Assembly: GCA_039972875.1 (NCBI GenBank)
Contig: JBDWMA010000032.1
Coordinates: 303,473 to 367,472, forward strand
Source: Pseudoruegeria sp039972875
Lineage (GTDB): Bacteria; Pseudomonadota; Alphaproteobacteria; Rhodobacterales; Rhodobacteraceae
DNA length: 64,000 nucleotides
Direction of reading: 5' to 3'
Position numbers and translations under genes: made by a program. The notes under the pieces are model-generated. The model was not told the DNA's origin. It ran no database searches and was given only the letters and a program-made list of their open reading frames with translations. This document shows positions 18,393-26,996 of this stretch, in pieces (the stretch's first letter is position 1; every line of letters starts with the position of its first letter).

Positions 18393-19305
18393 GCAGATCA
18401 CCAACGCAAACGACATTCCTGACGAGGCTCCCCGAAATCAATGGTGGGATGTTTGGGCGCAGTTTAGAACACACAAAGGCGCAATGATCGGCGCCGTGTT
18501 TTTCATCCTGATGGTCCTGGCCATGCTGCTGGGGCCAACGATCTGGAACATCGAGCCTACCTTCATCGACATTCGAGCCCGCAATCAGGGCCCTACATTT
18601 GCGCATCCTTTCGGAACCGACCAATTGGGCCGCGATATCCTTGCCCGCATGTTGTCCGGGGGCCGGATCTCCATGGCTGTGGGCTTGACCGCTATGGCAA
18701 TCGCTCTCTTACTTGGAACATTTATTGGTGTCATCGCAGGCTATTTCAAAAAGCTCGATGGCCCCCTGATGCGCCTAACAGATTTATTTCTGGCCCTACC
18801 GCTGCTTCCACTTTTGCTTGTGATCATCATGTTGTTTCGTGAACCACTTAGCGCGGCATTCGGGCCAGAGGGTGGGATATTTGTCTTAATGGTTTCGGCC
18901 ATTGGGATCACGAGTTGGATGCAAACCGCCCGCATTGTCCGAGGCGATGTTCTTGCCCTCAAGGAACGCGAATTCGTGCTTGCCGCACGCTCAATCGGTA
19001 CTTCGCCCACACATATGATAACCCGCCACGTACTGCCTAACGTCATGTCACCAATTATGGTGTCTGCCACACTTGGCATTGCAAACGCGATTATCACAGA
19101 AAGTGCATTGTCTTTCTTAGGGTTAGGCTTTCCGCCAGATTTCCCAACATGGGGACGTCTGCTGTTTGATGGGGTGGATTACCTACAACAATACCCTGAA
19201 CGCGTGCTTTGGCCCGGTCTGGCCATTTCTTTGACCGTTCTGTCGGTAAACTACGTCGGCGACGGCTTAAGGGACGCCCTCGATCCTCGCATCAGAGGAC
19301 GCTAA
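18385..19305 (+). CDS. Peptide ABC transporter permease (DppC type)
   Basis: The second permease, 306 residues. It has the DppC-type N-terminal cytoplasmic segment with one helix, then a periplasmic stretch with FGTDQLGRDILARMLSGGR, the family hallmark. The EAA loop is FVLAARSIGTSPTHMITRHV. It ends the operon and is followed by a terminator. Its start overlaps the end of the upstream permease gene, giving coupled synthesis of the heterodimer. Confidence 0.93.
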   Translation: MTEQITNANDIPDEAPRNQWWDVWAQFRTHKGAMIGAVFFILMVLAMLLGPTIWNIEPTFIDIRARNQGPTFAHPFGTDQLGRDILARMLSGGRISMAVGLTAMAIALLLGTFIGVIAGYFKKLDGPLMRLTDLFLALPLLPLLLVIIMLFREPLSAAFGPEGGIFVLMVSAIGITSWMQTARIVRGDVLALKEREFVLAARSIGTSPTHMITRHVLPNVMSPIMVSATLGIANAIITESALSFLGLGFPPDFPTWGRLLFDGVDYLQQYPERVLWPGLAISLTVLSVNYVGDGLRDALDPRIRGR

Positions 19306-19310
19306 TTCAA

Positions 19311-19340
19311 AAGGGTCGCGCTGTGCGCGGCCTTTTTTTT
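19311..19340 (+). terminator. Rho-independent terminator of the peptide permease operon
   Basis: GGTCGCGC pairs with GCGCGGCC over a 3-base TGT loop with one G-T pair, followed by a run of eight T (19333-19340). Confidence 0.9.
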
Positions 19341-19357
19341 GCTAGGTTGGTGCCTGA

Positions 19358-20638
19358 CTAATGCAGGATTTTCCGAATTCGTCTAATGAGCAACCAAACA
19401 ATGATGACCACAAGCGGGGTAATTCCAGCAGTCAACCAAGGCATCTCTACCCCAAAGTGCTCGGCAAAGGGGGCAAGTAAATACCGGAGCAAATCCACAC
19501 CATAAAAGCTGATCGCCACCACTGACAGCCCTTCAACTGTTTGTTGCAATCTAAGTTGCACCCCCCCTCGACGGTCCATGCTCTCCAGCAGCGCTTGATT
19601 TTGCGCTGTTCGTTCGACATCCACCTGCGTGCGCAACAAGTCAGATGCCCTAAGGGCCCGTTCAGAAAGAGATTTCAGGCGTTTCTCAGTAGAGGTGACC
19701 GTCCGCATCGCAGGGTCAAACCGGCGCATCATGAATTCGCCAAACGTTTGACGGCCTTCAAAATGCTCTTCTCTTAAAATTTCGATGCGTTGGTTTACGA
19801 TAGCTTCGTAGGCCTTGGTCGCACCAAAACGGAAACTTGAACTCGCAGATAAACGCTCCAATGACGCAGACACCGCAAGCAATCGACGAAGTAAAGTTTC
19901 AGCCGAGGTCTCTTCGGTATCCATATCAGACATCAGCTCTGACAATTTTTCGTCTTGATGACCAATATCATCCGCCATGCCCCGCACCCGCATAAATCCA
20001 AGCATCGACATGGTTTTATAAGTTTCAACTTCACACAGCCTTTGAACAATACGGCCCGTCCGCTGTACCCCTGTTTCAGGCGGTACAAACACTGCAAGGC
20101 GCATGTGACCCGCCGGATCAATCCGAAAGTCACCGGCAATTACAGCCGCTTTACCTAAAACATAAGAGGCTGCAACGCTTTCTGTGACAAACCAATCCTG
20201 AAGATGTTGACGAATTGCTGAAGGACGGTCCTCGGATACGACATGGATCAAGGCTGATGTCATGCGTACGCCAGGAATCCCCAAGAGCCAATCCTCAGGG
20301 AATACCGAAAACCACAAAGGATCAAAGGGCCGCTCTGCAGGCCCGTCGATGAAAATCGTATAGGTCACGAATTCAGTGTGGCTCTCCCACTTAAGGGCAA
20401 ACTTTCCGATTTGACCAAAGTAATGTGTTGCACCCGGTTGTGGATGCGGCGCGCCATGCCGATCCAAAAGCGCAACTAAATGCGTCATATCTTCTGTTTT
20501 ATCCCGACCTGCCGCAGCCTCCTCACGCTTAATCGCAAGGAAAACAGCATGGCCCGGTGCACCTAGGGATGGAAACGGTCGAGCGTGTAGCTCATTGGCC
20601 AAGGCATATCGCGCAGAATGATCATGGATCGGTGACAT
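19358..20638 (-). CDS. DUF3422 family membrane-anchored protein
   Basis: A 426-residue protein that starts with the family signature YALANELHARPFPSLGAP and continues with WESHTEFVTYTIF. The central region (about 230-350) is helical and charged, a likely coiled coil. The C-terminus has hydrophobic segments, LSVVAISFYGVDLLRYLL and ITPLVVIIVWLLIRR, pointing to two membrane helices. The function of DUF3422 is unknown. It stands alone, convergent with the peptide permease operon. Confidence 0.85.
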   Translation of the reverse strand: MSPIHDHSARYALANELHARPFPSLGAPGHAVFLAIKREEAAAGRDKTEDMTHLVALLDRHGAPHPQPGATHYFGQIGKFALKWESHTEFVTYTIFIDGPAERPFDPLWFSVFPEDWLLGIPGVRMTSALIHVVSEDRPSAIRQHLQDWFVTESVAASYVLGKAAVIAGDFRIDPAGHMRLAVFVPPETGVQRTGRIVQRLCEVETYKTMSMLGFMRVRGMADDIGHQDEKLSELMSDMDTEETSAETLLRRLLAVSASLERLSASSSFRFGATKAYEAIVNQRIEILREEHFEGRQTFGEFMMRRFDPAMRTVTSTEKRLKSLSERALRASDLLRTQVDVERTAQNQALLESMDRRGGVQLRLQQTVEGLSVVAISFYGVDLLRYLLAPFAEHFGVEMPWLTAGITPLVVIIVWLLIRRIRKILH

Positions 20639-20870
20639 TTTTTTAGCTCTTTCACAAAAACTCTAGCCGCCAACATAGTTACAACTTAGCTTCTGTAAAG
20701 AAATAATTGATTTATTACATGCACTTAGAAGTACACAACCGTATACAAGTTCCGCTACATGGAGCCACATTACAATCTAAAACCCCTCAAACCCATTACG
20801 ACAATTATCCATTACAGCCCTCCTCTTGCTGAATTCACGATAAAAATCTGACACATGGCGAAAAACGAAG

Positions 20871-21818
20871 ATGCAACCTTGCCAAGACCTTGGCGTTTCG
20901 ATCATGTGGCAAAAATTGTCACTCCTGAGATTTCAAATGTCCTATCAAGAACACTTCGCCGGCATTGGCAAAATGCAAATACGACGCAGCGCACGCCGGG
21001 AAGCAAGATTCATACATCATGAAATCTTCAAACGTGAGGACTACCTTCGGCACGGGCTCAAAATTCCGGCTGGGGCAACGATTGTTGATGTCGGTGCAAA
21101 TGTTGGCTTTTTTTCCAATTTTGCCCTGCAACGCGCAGGGGCCAACGCGACCCTGATTGCTCTTGAGCCCATCCCGGAGACCTTTGCGGCTCTTCAAAAC
21201 AATGTTTCAAACCGCACGTGGGAGGCAGGCACAAAACTGCACCTCTTTAATGCCGGCGCCACAAAAATAGATGGCCCAGATCATTTGGAATTCACATATT
21301 TCCCAAACCTACCGGGAAACTCGACCTCAGTTCCGAGCGAAAAAGAAGATCAGGAAAAAACTCTCCGCCAGACATTCACACATCCTGTGAGATATGCCCA
21401 AATGGTGCGTACGATGGCCAAACTTCGGCGCCAAAAGTGGTTAAACACTGCCATCCTATTATATCCACTAGCCGCAGTATTAGGGCCGCTGGGATTGAGC
21501 CACATATACCGAAAAAAAGAACACATTCGGTGCCCCCTCTTTTCGCTGAGCCAAATTATTGCGGACACCGGAATATCAAAAATTGATTTTTTAAAGATTG
21601 ATACCGAAGGCGCGGAATTGGATGTTCTTGATGGTTTAACACCGCAAGACTGGAAAATGGTGAAACAGGTTGCAATAGAAGTTCAGGACAAAGATGGGCG
21701 ACTAAAAAAAATTAAACGACGCCTAAAGCGCGCCGGATTTAAACATGTCGTCATCGACAAGGCTGCCGATCTATCCGCACTCTCTGACGTTGCCGTGGCC
21801 CTAGTATATGCGCGTTGA
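20871..21818 (+). CDS. FkbM family SAM-dependent methyltransferase
   Basis: A 315-residue protein with the SAM-binding motif I IVDVGANVGFFSNFAL and the C-terminal KIDFLKIDTEGAELDVLDGL, both diagnostic of FkbM methyltransferases, which O-methylate sugars, polyketides or other small molecules. The segment EIFKREDYLRHGLKIPAGA before motif I and FPNLPGNSTS after it resemble PKS/NRPS-linked FkbM proteins. No PKS gene is nearby. The true start is uncertain: ATG 20871 has no clear ribosome binding site, and ATG 20904 or 20937 are alternatives. The upstream 230 bases are AT-rich. Confidence 0.8.
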   Translation: MQPCQDLGVSIMWQKLSLLRFQMSYQEHFAGIGKMQIRRSARREARFIHHEIFKREDYLRHGLKIPAGATIVDVGANVGFFSNFALQRAGANATLIALEPIPETFAALQNNVSNRTWEAGTKLHLFNAGATKIDGPDHLEFTYFPNLPGNSTSVPSEKEDQEKTLRQTFTHPVRYAQMVRTMAKLRRQKWLNTAILLYPLAAVLGPLGLSHIYRKKEHIRCPLFSLSQIIADTGISKIDFLKIDTEGAELDVLDGLTPQDWKMVKQVAIEVQDKDGRLKKIKRRLKRAGFKHVVIDKAADLSALSDVAVALVYAR

Positions 21819-21871
21819 GGACTGAATTTAGCCCTTATCAACGGGTTAATTTCACAGCAGATCAGCATTAA

Positions 21872-21905
21872 AAAACGCCGTCAGATTTAACTCTGACGGC
21901 GTTTT
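21872..21905. terminator. Bidirectional terminator between FkbM gene and pntB
   Basis: Perfect 14-base arms AAAACGCCGTCAGA (21872-21885) and TCTGACGGCGTTTT (21892-21905) with a 6-base loop. The A and T tails make it work on both strands. Confidence 0.93.
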
Positions 21906-21926
21906 AATTTAAATAGTTGAATATTG

Positions 21927-23360
21927 TTACTGAATTTGCGTCAGCAAACTATCCAACGAGGCTTTGGCGTCACCGTAGAACATACGCGTGTTCTCTTTGT
22001 AGAACAGTGGGTTCTCGATGCCGGAATAACCGGTTCCTTGGCCACGCTTAGAAACAAACACCTGCTTGGCTTTCCAACATTCCAGAACCGGCATGCCGGC
22101 GATGGGGCTGTTTGGATCTTCTTGCGCGGCAGGGTTAACGATGTCGTTGGAGCCGATGACAATAGCAACATCGGTTTCAGGGAAATCTTCGTTGATTTCA
22201 TCCATTTCCATGACGATGTCATACGGAACCTTAGCTTCGGCAAGCAACACGTTCATGTGCCCCGGCAGACGTCCCGCAACCGGATGGATCGCAAATCGGA
22301 CATTTTTACCTTTGGCACGCAAACGACGGGTCAGTTCCGCCACATTTTGCTGCGCTTGTGCCACCGCCATACCGTAGCCTGGGATGATGATCACAGAGTC
22401 TGCTTCTTCCAAAGCAGTAGCAACACCATCCGCATCGATTGCGATTTGCTCGCCTTCGACTTCCATCGCAGGCCCAGTCGAGCCACCAAAGCCACCCAAA
22501 ATAACCGAGACAAACGAACGGTTCATCGCCTTACACATGATGTAAGACAAAATCGCACCGGAAGAGCCTACAAGAGCACCCACAACAATCAAAAGATCGT
22601 TGCCCAATGAAAAACCGATCGCCGCTGCAGCCCAACCAGAATAGCTGTTCAGCATCGATACAACGACGGGCATGTCAGCGCCCCCAATGCCCATGATCAG
22701 ATGGTAGCCGATAAACAGCGCCGCCAGCGTCATCAGGAACAAAGGAAAAAAGCCACCTGTGTTAAAATACCAGATCAGGCACAACACAGACAAACCAGCC
22801 GCACCTGCGTTTAACATGTGACCGCCGGGCAATTTGGTCGCCGCTGACCCCACTTTGCCTGCCAATTTGCCATAGGCAACGACAGAACCCGTAAAGGTCA
22901 CAGCACCGATAAAGACGCCAAGGAACAATTCAACGCGCAAGATTGCAATCTCAACACCCGTTTTATGGGCGAGCAAAGCCGCAAAGCCGTCCAAACCATG
23001 CTTGGTCGCCTCGTCCATGCCAAGGACACGGCCCAGTTCAATATGGGCAATATAGCCCACGAACACGGCAGCAAGACCCACGAGCGAGTGCATCGCAGCC
23101 ACAAGCTGAGGCATCTCAGTCATTTGAACCCGCGTCGCAACCACATAGCCGATTGCACCGCCTGCAATAATCAACAGCACGGAAAGAACCCAAAGGCCTG
23201 CGCCCGGTCCAATCAGTGTGGCAAAGACTGCAAGGCCCATACCGACGATGCCATACCATACCGCGCGTTTTGCGCTTTCTTGCCCGGACAATCCGCCGAG
23301 GGACAAGATAAAGAGAACAGCCGCGACCACATAGGCCGCTGTTGTAAATCCGAAATCCAT
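21927..23360 (-). CDS. pntB: NAD(P) transhydrogenase subunit beta
   Basis: PntB with PntA couples proton entry to hydride transfer from NADH to NADP+, supplying NADPH. The 477-residue product has about nine membrane helices in the first 300 residues. The NADP-binding domain III carries IIPGYGMAVAQAQ, IHPVAGRLPGHMNVLLAEA and VIVIGSNDIVNPAA-like sequence, plus KRGQGTGYSGIENPLF. Start 23360 is preceded by GGGAGACGG. It lies 13 bases after pntA, and the pair ends at a strong terminator. Confidence 0.97.
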   Translation of the reverse strand: MDFGFTTAAYVVAAVLFILSLGGLSGQESAKRAVWYGIVGMGLAVFATLIGPGAGLWVLSVLLIIAGGAIGYVVATRVQMTEMPQLVAAMHSLVGLAAVFVGYIAHIELGRVLGMDEATKHGLDGFAALLAHKTGVEIAILRVELFLGVFIGAVTFTGSVVAYGKLAGKVGSAATKLPGGHMLNAGAAGLSVLCLIWYFNTGGFFPLFLMTLAALFIGYHLIMGIGGADMPVVVSMLNSYSGWAAAAIGFSLGNDLLIVVGALVGSSGAILSYIMCKAMNRSFVSVILGGFGGSTGPAMEVEGEQIAIDADGVATALEEADSVIIIPGYGMAVAQAQQNVAELTRRLRAKGKNVRFAIHPVAGRLPGHMNVLLAEAKVPYDIVMEMDEINEDFPETDVAIVIGSNDIVNPAAQEDPNSPIAGMPVLECWKAKQVFVSKRGQGTGYSGIENPLFYKENTRMFYGDAKASLDSLLTQIQ

Positions 23361-23373
23361 CAGTCCGTCTCCC

Positions 23374-24945
23374 TTAAGATTTCTGGAACATGGCGAGCAT
23401 GCGCCGTGTCACGAGGAAGCCGCCAAAGATGTTGATCCCGGCCATAAATACCGAAACCGCAGCCAATAAGATCACAAGGAAACTGCCGGAGCCAATTTGC
23501 ATGAGCGCCCCCAGAATAATGATCGATGAAATCGCGTTGGTGACAGCCATCAGAGGTGTGTGCAGCGAATGTGCCACGCCCCAGATCACTTGGAAGCCGA
23601 TAAACACGGCCAAAACAAACACGATGAAGTGCTGCATAAAGCTCGCAGGGGCGACAAGGCCGACGCCCAACAAGAGCGCTGCACCTACGGACAATAGAAG
23701 AACCTGTTGTTTGGTCTGGGCTTTAAACGCAGCCACTTCCGCTTCACGTTTTTCTTCGGGTGTTAGCTCCGGCACAACCTCTTTGGGCTTTGCTGCAATC
23801 GCCGCCACTTTAGGGGGCGGCGGTGGGAACGTGATGGCACCCTCAAAGGTCACCGTTGCTCCACGGATTACGTCATCTTCCATGTCATGATTGATCTGAC
23901 CGTCTTTTTCAGGTGTCAAATCAGTCATCATGTGACGGATATTTGTGGAATACAGGGTCGACGCCTGTGCGGCCATGCGCGATGGAAAATCAGTGTAACC
24001 AATAATGGTCACGCCATTGTCAGTGACAATTTTTTCATCTGCGACGGTTAGTTTACAGTTTCCACCCTTTTCAGCAGCCAAATCGACGATCACTGAACCA
24101 GGTTTCATGGCTTTAACCATGTCTTCGGTCCAAAGCTCTGGCGCTTCGCGGTTCGGAATCAACGCTGTGGTAATTACGATGTCAATTTCGGGGGCCAATT
24201 CACGGAATTTAGCCAGTTGCGCTTCGCGAAATTCCGGGGAAGACACAGAAGCATACCCACCGGTTGCGGCGCCATCCTGCTGTGCTTCTTCGAAATCAAG
24301 GTACACAAATTCTGCACCCATGGATTCAACTTGCTCAGCCACTTCGGGGCGCACGTCAAAGGCATAAGTGATCGCACCCAGCGACGTAGACGTTCCAATG
24401 GCGGCCAAACCAGCTACACCAGCCCCTACCACCAAAACCTTGGCCGGAGGCACTTTGCCCGCTGCCGTGATCTGACCGGTGAAGAAACGACCGAAGTTGT
24501 TCCCAGCTTCGATGACGGCACGATACCCTGCAATATTGGCCATCGACGACAAGGCGTCCATTTTTTGCGCTCGGCTGATGCGTGGCACCATTTCCATCGC
24601 AATTACGTTCGCACCGGATTTCTCCGCGGCAGTCATGCCTTCTTCGTTCCCGGCCGGGTTAAAGAAGCTGATCAGCGTCTTATCGTCCTTTAAACGCTTC
24701 ATTTCAGTTGCGTTTGGTTGCCGTACTTTGGCGACAATGTCGCTCGCTTTCCACAATGACGCTGCGGTATCGAGAACTTCGACCCCGTTCGCTGCATATG
24801 CGTCATCTGAAAAACCAGCCAACGCACCTGCGCCGGACTCAATTGCACAATCATACCCCAGCTTTTGAAGCTGAAGCGCACTTTCAGGGGTCATCGCGAC
24901 ACGCGCTTCCCCATCAAAGACTTCCTTCGGAACCCCGATTTTCAC
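23374..24945 (-). CDS. pntA: NAD(P) transhydrogenase subunit alpha
   Basis: A 523-residue PntA of the long, E. coli-like two-subunit form. The N-terminal NAD-binding domain (about 1-380) starts MKIGVPKEVFDGEARVAMTP and has VVGAGVAGLAAIGTSTSLGA as the Rossmann motif. The C-terminal part (about 410-523) has four hydrophobic helices. A proline-rich linker (FPPPPPKVAAIAAKP) joins them. The start is GTG with AGAGGGA upstream. The gene follows an AT-rich hairpin at 24966-24992. Confidence 0.97.
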   Translation of the reverse strand: MKIGVPKEVFDGEARVAMTPESALQLQKLGYDCAIESGAGALAGFSDDAYAANGVEVLDTAASLWKASDIVAKVRQPNATEMKRLKDDKTLISFFNPAGNEEGMTAAEKSGANVIAMEMVPRISRAQKMDALSSMANIAGYRAVIEAGNNFGRFFTGQITAAGKVPPAKVLVVGAGVAGLAAIGTSTSLGAITYAFDVRPEVAEQVESMGAEFVYLDFEEAQQDGAATGGYASVSSPEFREAQLAKFRELAPEIDIVITTALIPNREAPELWTEDMVKAMKPGSVIVDLAAEKGGNCKLTVADEKIVTDNGVTIIGYTDFPSRMAAQASTLYSTNIRHMMTDLTPEKDGQINHDMEDDVIRGATVTFEGAITFPPPPPKVAAIAAKPKEVVPELTPEEKREAEVAAFKAQTKQQVLLLSVGAALLLGVGLVAPASFMQHFIVFVLAVFIGFQVIWGVAHSLHTPLMAVTNAISSIIILGALMQIGSGSFLVILLAAVSVFMAGINIFGGFLVTRRMLAMFQKS

Positions 24946-24965
24946 TATAAACTTCCCTCTCTCTT

Positions 24966-24992
24966 CTAAAAAGTCGTATTATGACTTTTTAG
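24966..24992. terminator. AT-rich inverted repeat upstream of pntA
   Basis: The 10-base arms CTAAAAAGTC (24966-24975) and GACTTTTTAG (24983-24992) are perfect, with a 7-base loop. It follows the methyltransferase-like gene ending at 25068 and precedes pntA at 24945, both on the minus strand. It may be a weak terminator of the former or a regulatory element in the pntA leader. Confidence 0.55.
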
Positions 24993-25067
24993 TCCGTGAT
25001 CTATTACCCCGCGCAACAATATTTCACAACAATTTGGTTCAGAAGACCGCTGCATTGCGGCAAACTG

Positions 25068-25514
25068 TCAGATCCAGCGCCGTGTTTTGGCACAATACGC
25101 CGCAAACTGTACCCGAAATTGACGCCGAAGCTTGTTTTCCTCAGGTATTACGAATCGTTTTTCGATCACCCACAAAAATATCGGAACCAGCGGGAGCGCG
25201 ACAACTGCATCCCACCAGAGAATACCCCCAGCGAGGATCAACATATCTCCTAAATAGATCGGATTGCGGGAGCGTTTAAAAATTCCCGACTGAATTAATG
25301 CCGTCGCCGTTTCATGTGGGATAAATGTGGTTTTGTGTTTTCGAAACTCAACAATTGCGAGCAAAAGTAAAACAATCCCGCTGCCAATCAATATTCCGGC
25401 AAGAAACTCAGCCCATCCGCCACCAAACGATAACGCCGGGAATGCGTTTGATAAAGACCACGCAACATAGAGAAAAGCAGCAAGCCAAACCGGCGGAATA
25501 TCGATACGTTTCAT
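25068..25514 (-). CDS. Isoprenylcysteine carboxyl methyltransferase (ICMT/PEMT-like) family membrane protein
   Basis: A 148-residue integral membrane protein with about four hydrophobic helices. The C-terminal half carries SGIFKRSRNPIYLGDMLILA, the SAM-binding signature of the family, then a VIEKRFVIPEENKLRR segment with the paired Glu residues and a final RRW. Bacterial members methylate small molecules or lipids; the substrate here is unknown. The usual FG-x-x-Y motif near the end is FRVQFAAYC, a mild deviation. Confidence 0.8.
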   Translation of the reverse strand: MKRIDIPPVWLAAFLYVAWSLSNAFPALSFGGGWAEFLAGILIGSGIVLLLLAIVEFRKHKTTFIPHETATALIQSGIFKRSRNPIYLGDMLILAGGILWWDAVVALPLVPIFLWVIEKRFVIPEENKLRRQFRVQFAAYCAKTRRWI

Positions 25515-25605
25515 TGCGACCTTCTTTGAAGTGATTGCATCCGTTTATTGGAACGTTGTAATATTCCTCACACGAACAATGTAAAAGTGACAATGAGAAA
25601 TAGGT

Positions 25606-26382
25606 TTAAGCCGATTGGAGCCGAAGCGGAGATTTTCCAGATCTCCAATCCCGAACCGCCTTACCAAACGCAGCAAACAGAAGTCGTGACACCGGGTCAT
25701 TGGCAGCATTCCATTCGGGGTGCCATTGCACGGACATGGTAAACCCGGGCGCATCTTTGATGAAGATTGCCTCTGGTGTGCCATCCGGCGCATATCCATC
25801 CACCTGAACCCGAGCACCTGCACGCTGAATCCCCTGCCCGTGCAACGTATTGGTCAACACTTCTGACGCCCCAAACAACTTTGAAAAAGGGCCATCGTTG
25901 GACAACGTAACGATATGGCGTAATTCAAATTTCTCTTCGAGGGTCCCATCCGGCGGCATCCGATGATTATTACGACCTGGAATTTCACGTATTTCAGGGT
26001 GCAGACTGCCCCCCATTGCGACATTCACCTCTTGAAAGCCCCGGCAAACGCCCAGAATTGGCTGACCACGTTCAACGCAGGCCCGCACTAAGGGCAAAGT
26101 GATTGCATCACGCGCACGATCGAAAGCGCCATGAGCCTCCGTTTCAACTTCACCGTATTCTTCGGGATGCACATTAGGACGTCCACCGGTTAACAGAAAT
26201 CCGTCACAGGTGGACAGCAATTCCTCAACCGATAAAAACTCGGGATCCGCAGGGATCAGCAAAGGCATACAGCCAGAAACCTGTGAGATGGCCTCAAAAT
26301 TCATTGTTCCACCGACATGGGCCGGATACTCGTCATTGATCAGATAGCTGTTGCCAATAATTCCAACGATAGGTCGCGTCAT
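25606..26382 (-). CDS. Gamma-glutamyl-GABA hydrolase-like class I amidotransferase (PuuD type)
   Basis: A 258-residue class I glutamine amidotransferase-like hydrolase. GVCRGFQEVNVAMGG holds the nucleophilic Cys, and QWHPEW supplies the catalytic His and Glu. DGFLLTGGRPNVHPEEYG near residue 55 is typical of the PuuD branch, which cleaves gamma-glutamyl bonds in putrescine breakdown. No other putrescine genes are visible. It lies downstream of the glcB and GlcG-like genes on the same strand, beyond a long inverted repeat. Confidence 0.85.
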   Translation of the reverse strand: MTRPIVGIIGNSYLINDEYPAHVGGTMNFEAISQVSGCMPLLIPADPEFLSVEELLSTCDGFLLTGGRPNVHPEEYGEVETEAHGAFDRARDAITLPLVRACVERGQPILGVCRGFQEVNVAMGGSLHPEIREIPGRNNHRMPPDGTLEEKFELRHIVTLSNDGPFSKLFGASEVLTNTLHGQGIQRAGARVQVDGYAPDGTPEAIFIKDAPGFTMSVQWHPEWNAANDPVSRLLFAAFGKAVRDWRSGKSPLRLQSA

Positions 26383-26461
26383 GAAGCCCCCAATACGGTT
26401 CCAATTGCCTTAAACATACGTCCGTTTGGCGATAGACGACAGAAAAGAATCTCAACATGGG

Positions 26462-26515
26462 TTGTGCAAAAATGTACCACACCTTCACTTGGACAGGTGC
26501 GGTACAATTGCACAA
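26462..26515. repeat. Long near-perfect inverted repeat upstream of the PuuD-like gene
   Basis: The left arm (26462-26484) and right arm (26495-26515) are complementary apart from one G-T/A-C change and a 2-base difference around the central A/T run. They share TTGTGCA at the outer ends and ACCT/AGGT at the inner ends, with a 10-base loop. It sits between the GlcG-like stop (26519) and the PuuD-like start (26382), so it may be a terminator or an operator. Confidence 0.7.
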
Positions 26516-26518
26516 TAA

Positions 26519-26947
26519 TTATGCCTCGGCAGTGAGGCCAACGCCCTCAATTGCGGCAACCGCTGCCTCAGCGTCATTCTCTGAGGTATCCCCGGTGACA
26601 CCAACCGCGCCTATAACATTGCCGTTTTTATCCCGCACCAAAACACCGCCCGGCACCGGAACAACTTGCCCACCATAAACACCATTTACAGCTGCCATAA
26701 AATAAGCCTGCTGTTCGGCACGCGCCATCTGCGCTTTGCCGGCCATTCCCAACATCACCGCGCCATAGGCTTTGCCCTGCGCAATTGCGAACCGCCCTGG
26801 GGATGCACCGTCTTCACGTTCAAAGGCCTTAACATGACCACCCGCGTCTAGAACTACTACTGAAAGAGGTTTTAATTCCATTTCATGCCCTTTGCTCAGG
26901 ACACCACGAATTATACTGCGCGCGCGGCGCAAAGAAATTTCAGCCAT
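26519..26947 (-). CDS. GlcG/HbpS family protein (DUF336)
   Basis: A 142-residue protein of the GlcG/HbpS family. MAEISLRRARSIIRGVLSKG, VVVLDAGGHVKAFEREDGA and GGVLVRDKNGNVIGAVGVTG are characteristic. Members occur in glycolate utilisation operons (GlcG) and as haem-binding HbpS proteins; the biochemical role of GlcG is unclear. It follows glcB by 49 bases on the same strand, supporting a glycolate/glyoxylate link. No signal peptide is seen. Confidence 0.85.
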   Translation of the reverse strand: MAEISLRRARSIIRGVLSKGHEMELKPLSVVVLDAGGHVKAFEREDGASPGRFAIAQGKAYGAVMLGMAGKAQMARAEQQAYFMAAVNGVYGGQVVPVPGGVLVRDKNGNVIGAVGVTGDTSENDAEAAVAAIEGVGLTAEA

Positions 26948-26996
26948 TTAAACTCCGGTTATTTTAACTATCCCGGCCAGAAATACCGGGTGATAA

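Noticed and set aside
21924..22610. 228-codon plus-strand frame over pntB
   Set aside because: It is antisense to the unmistakable pntB gene and has no motif; a shadow frame.
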